This document shows positions 61,608 to 64,000 of a DNA stretch of 64,000 nt, piece by piece; the stretch's first letter is position 1, and each line of letters begins with the position of its first letter. Source of the DNA: Betaproteobacteria bacterium (GTDB lineage: Bacteria > Pseudomonadota > Gammaproteobacteria > Burkholderiales > Rhodocyclaceae); contig JADJLT010000001.1 of assembly GCA_016709965.1 (NCBI GenBank), forward strand, positions 1,137,001-1,201,000. The letters run 5' to 3'. A program made the position numbers and the translations under genes. The notes below the pieces were generated by a model, which saw only the letters and a list, made by a program, of their open reading frames with translations, did no database searches and was not told the DNA's origin.

Positions 61608-62651
61608 ATGGATACCCTGTTCCTGCTGACTATCGCCACCGTCGTCATCGTCCTGGTGTTTGACTACACCAACGGCTTCCATGATGCGGCCAATATCGTC
61701 GCCACCGTCATCGCCTCGCGCGCCATGACGCCCGTCCAGGCGGTACTGGTCGTCGGCATCTTCGAGTTTCTCGGCCCGCTGCTCGGTGGCACGGCGGTTG
61801 CCAACACCATCGGCAGCTTCGTGGCCCTCGATGGCGTGATGCCCACGCTTTCCCTCTCCATCCTGCTCTGCGGCTTGATCGGCGCCATTGTCTGGAATCT
61901 CGGCACCTGGCGATTCGGTATCCCATCCTCCTCGTCGCACGCGCTGGTCGGCGGACTGATCGGAGCGGTCACCGTTTCCGTCGGTAGCGAACACGTTGTC
62001 TGGGGCTTCGGCGAACTGGCCAACGGCCACCTGACCGGCATCGTCAAGGTACTGGCGGCGTTGCTCCTCTCACCGCTGATCGGCTTCTGGTTCGGCTTCC
62101 TGATCCATCGCCTGCTCACTGCCTTGCTCATGGCTGCCAACCCGGCCGCCAATGCCCGGCTGCGCGGCCTGCAATACGTCACCGCTGCCGGCCTCGCCTT
62201 CTCGCACGGCGCCAACGACGCCCAGAAAAGCATGGGCATCCTGACCCTCGTGTTGCTGCTCGGCGGCTTCATCCCGACGTTCGACGTCCCGCTCTGGGTC
62301 ATGGTTGCCTGCGCCACCTCGATCACGCTGGGCATCATGTCTGGCGGTTGGCGCATCGTCCGCACGCTCGGCTTCGCCATCTACCGCGTCCGTCCCATCC
62401 ACGCCCTGGGCTCACAACTGACCTCGGCCATCGTCATTCTGGCCGCCTCGGCAGTCGGTGCGCCGGTGTCAACCACCCACGTCGTCGCCACGTCGATCAT
62501 GGGCATCGGCGCCTCGGAACGGCCGCGTGCCGTGCGCTGGGCCAAGGCCAAGGACATTGCCACGACCTGGGTGATCACCATTCCCGGCGCCGCCATCGTC
62601 GCCATCCAGGCCTACGCACTGGTCCATCTTTTTCTCGGAGCTACGCCATGA
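61608..62651 (+). CDS. pit: PiT-family inorganic phosphate transporter
   Basis: A 347-residue membrane protein with two PHO4 repeats: DYTNGFHDAANIVATVIASR near the start and AFSHGANDAQKSMGILTLVL in the second half, plus VSTTHVVATSIMG. It takes up phosphate, usually as a metal-phosphate complex, with proton symport. The stop overlaps the start of the DUF47 gene (ATGA), the usual PiT partner arrangement. Confidence 0.95.
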   Translation: MDTLFLLTIATVVIVLVFDYTNGFHDAANIVATVIASRAMTPVQAVLVVGIFEFLGPLLGGTAVANTIGSFVALDGVMPTLSLSILLCGLIGAIVWNLGTWRFGIPSSSSHALVGGLIGAVTVSVGSEHVVWGFGELANGHLTGIVKVLAALLLSPLIGFWFGFLIHRLLTALLMAANPAANARLRGLQYVTAAGLAFSHGANDAQKSMGILTLVLLLGGFIPTFDVPLWVMVACATSITLGIMSGGWRIVRTLGFAIYRVRPIHALGSQLTSAIVILAASAVGAPVSTTHVVATSIMGIGASERPRAVRWAKAKDIATTWVITIPGAAIVAIQAYALVHLFLGATP

Positions 62652-63292
62652 GCGAAGAAATCAAACCATCGATCCTGCGTCGCGTGCTCGATCGCGTCTT
62701 CCCGAAAATGCCCGATTTCTTCACCCTGCTCTCTGAACAGTGCGGGCACGTCAGCCACTCGGCCGGGCTACTGGTTGAATTCATGGAAAGCGGCGACCCG
62801 GCGGTTGGCCAGCTGATCCGCAAGGACGAACACGAGGCCGACCGGGTGAAAGTGCACAACCTGCACACCCTGAACGAAGCCTTTTCGACACCGATCGACC
62901 GCGAGGACATCTACCGGGCCATCATCAACCTCGACGAGATCGTCAATTACTGCAAGACGACCGTCAGCGAAATGGAAGCGCTCGCCCTGGCACCCGACAA
63001 ACACTGCCTCGAAATGGCCATGCACATCAAGCTCGGCACCGATGCGCTGGCACAGGGCTACGCCCGGCTGGCCAAGCAACCCGCCGACGCAGCGGCGGAT
63101 GCCGATGCCGCCCGCAAAGCCGAACGCCGGGTCGAAAAAAACTACCGCCGCGCCATCGCCGAACTGTTCGTCGGCGACGACTACATCCACATGTTCAAGC
63201 GCCGCGAAATCTACCGCCACCTGTCCAACGCCGCCGACCGCATGGCCAACTGCGCCAACACGCTGCACGACATCGTGGTCAAGATGACCTGA
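62648..63292 (+). CDS. DUF47/PhoU-like phosphate transport regulator
   Basis: A 214-residue helical protein with PhoU-like bundles: FTLLSEQCGHVSHSAGLLVE, RKDEHEADRVKVHNLHTLNE (containing the E-x-x-x-D metal motif), TPIDREDIYRAIINLDEIVN and REIYRHLSNAADRMANCANT. The family gates or regulates the PiT transporter encoded upstream. Confidence 0.93.
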   Translation: MSEEIKPSILRRVLDRVFPKMPDFFTLLSEQCGHVSHSAGLLVEFMESGDPAVGQLIRKDEHEADRVKVHNLHTLNEAFSTPIDREDIYRAIINLDEIVNYCKTTVSEMEALALAPDKHCLEMAMHIKLGTDALAQGYARLAKQPADAAADADAARKAERRVEKNYRRAIAELFVGDDYIHMFKRREIYRHLSNAADRMANCANTLHDIVVKMT

Positions 63293-63311
63293 TCCCCAAA
63301 CACTGACCCCA

Positions 63312-63869
63312 ATGCTCAAAACCCTGTCGCGCCAACTACTCGGCCTGCTCGGCTGGACCTTGATCGAGCCGCCGGCACATCCGGCGCGCGCCGTGCTGGT
63401 CGGCTATCCGCACACCTCGAACTGGGATGGCGTTTTCGCGCTGCTGGCCAAGCTCGCACTTGGCCTTGACGCGCATTGGGTAGGCAAGGACTCGCTATTT
63501 CGCTGGCCGCTCGGCACTATCTTTCGAAAATTGGGCGGCATTCCGATCAAACGCGACGTACGCAACGGCTTTGTCGCTGAAATGGCAGCACAATTCGCCG
63601 CTCATCCAGACTTCCTGCTGGTCATTGCCCCGGAAGGCACCCGCAGTCTGACTCAAGGCTGGAAAAGCGGCTTCTACCGGATTGCGCAAGCCGCCGAAGT
63701 ACCCGTCGCCATCGCCTTTATCGATTACTCCCGACGTGAAATCGGGATTGCCACCTACCTGACCCTGACCGGCGACCCGGCCACCGATATTGCCGCGATC
63801 GCGAGGCTTTACGAAGACCGAACAGGCAAACACCCGGAACTCGCCTCGCCGATCCGCTGGCTGGCGTAA
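63312..63869 (+). CDS. Lysophospholipid acyltransferase-like protein
   Basis: A 185-residue protein with the PlsC motifs: HTSNWD (the HX4D catalytic motif, about residue 34), GGIPIKRD and PEGTRS. It lacks long membrane segments and is short for the family, like the small acyltransferases with a GYPHTSNWD start. It follows the DUF47 gene by 19 bp. The substrate may be lysophosphatidate or another acyl acceptor. Confidence 0.85.
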   Translation: MLKTLSRQLLGLLGWTLIEPPAHPARAVLVGYPHTSNWDGVFALLAKLALGLDAHWVGKDSLFRWPLGTIFRKLGGIPIKRDVRNGFVAEMAAQFAAHPDFLLVIAPEGTRSLTQGWKSGFYRIAQAAEVPVAIAFIDYSRREIGIATYLTLTGDPATDIAAIARLYEDRTGKHPELASPIRWLA

Positions 63870-63876
63870 GCGCTAT

Positions 63877-64000
63877 CTATTCGGCGACAAGAATCACCTC
63901 TTCGTCGCCAATGGTCACCACCTGACCCGGTCTCATTTTTGCCCGTTTTCTCGTGTCGACCGCAGCATCCACCATGACGCGCCCCTCAGCGATGGCCGCA
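63877..64000 (-). CDS. S4-domain RNA-binding protein, 5' end outside window
   Basis: The last 41 codons of a minus-strand frame: AAIAEGRVMVDAAVDTRKRA, then KMRPGQVVTIGDEEVILVAE and stop. This matches the second half of an S4-like RNA-binding domain as in YbcJ-type proteins (AEGRVxVDGxxETRKRAKxRxGQ). It is cut by the window edge and converges on the acyltransferase gene with a 7-bp gap. Confidence 0.75.
   Translation of the reverse strand, partial: AAIAEGRVMVDAAVDTRKRAKMRPGQVVTIGDEEVILVAE

Noticed and set aside
1..64000. CRISPR arrays, rRNA genes, a chromosomal replication origin
   Set aside because: I looked for regularly spaced repeats, rRNA segments and DnaA-box clusters and saw none.

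Overview
The window reads as a chromosome segment of a flagellated, facultatively microaerobic betaproteobacterium, most likely in the Rhodocyclales (Dechloromonas/Azonexus type). This rests on gene content: a cheW-cheA-cheY-motBA block, a cbb3 oxidase operon with ccoS/ccoI maturation genes, FixH, CcoG, MurJ, and an Acr3-type arsenic operon. The species is an inference, not something the sequence proves.

Layout. 1-8136 (minus strand) is a chemotaxis/motility block: a cut-off methyl-accepting protein, cheW, cheA, cheY, a second short MCP-like protein, motB and motA. 8316-9497 holds a Nudix hydrolase facing a TonB-like protein. 9606-16870 (minus) is the cbb3 oxidase region: DUF3149 protein, fixH, a small ORF, ccoPQON with an FNR-type box, then ccoS and ccoI. 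17095-18060 is a GGDEF response regulator. 18248-44699 is a genomic island of about 26.4 kb inserted in the anticodon arm of a tRNA-Thr(CGT) gene, which it splits into two halves. The island carries its own complete tRNA-Thr(CGT), with promoter and terminator, at 20942-21017. 44975-53080 is host sequence again: murJ, a PEBP-family protein, a TolC-family protein with an extra C-terminal domain, and an ars operon (arsR-arsC-acr3-permease-thioredoxin-like). 53139-56321 is a nest of insertion sequences: an IS21-type relic with a 5-bp duplication, invaded by a second IS21 element and containing an IS30 fragment. 56423-64000 holds a sigma-54 regulator, ccoG, an alpha/beta hydrolase with a TehA-type transporter, a phosphate transporter with its DUF47 partner, an acyltransferase and the end of an S4 RNA-binding protein.

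The island has four parts. The integration module is a tyrosine integrase, a translationally coupled DUF6499-like protein, the spare tRNA and repeated TGGCACA arm-type sites. The second part is cargo with an IS21 copy that interrupts a hypothetical gene and leaves an 8-bp duplication. The third, 26912-36886, is the most interesting: nine tightly packed genes in two converging operons. They encode two DGQHR proteins, a B12-binding-type radical SAM enzyme, a GHKL ATPase, two ParB-like proteins, a SNF2-type helicase, a small PD-(D/E)XK-like nuclease and a four-helix membrane protein. I do not recognise this set as a named system; its composition suggests a DNA-modification or antiphage defence system. 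The fourth part is a second integrase, a ParDE toxin-antitoxin pair, an orphan MazE-like antitoxin and a module with a filamentous-phage II/X-like replication protein and an excisionase-like HTH protein.

How the host genes work together: the chemotaxis genes form one signalling chain from receptors through CheW/CheA to CheY and the flagellar stator MotAB. ccoNOQP, ccoS, ccoI, fixH and ccoG build the high-affinity oxidase, with ccoG placed about 45 kb away from the rest. The ars genes form one overlapping operon for arsenic resistance.
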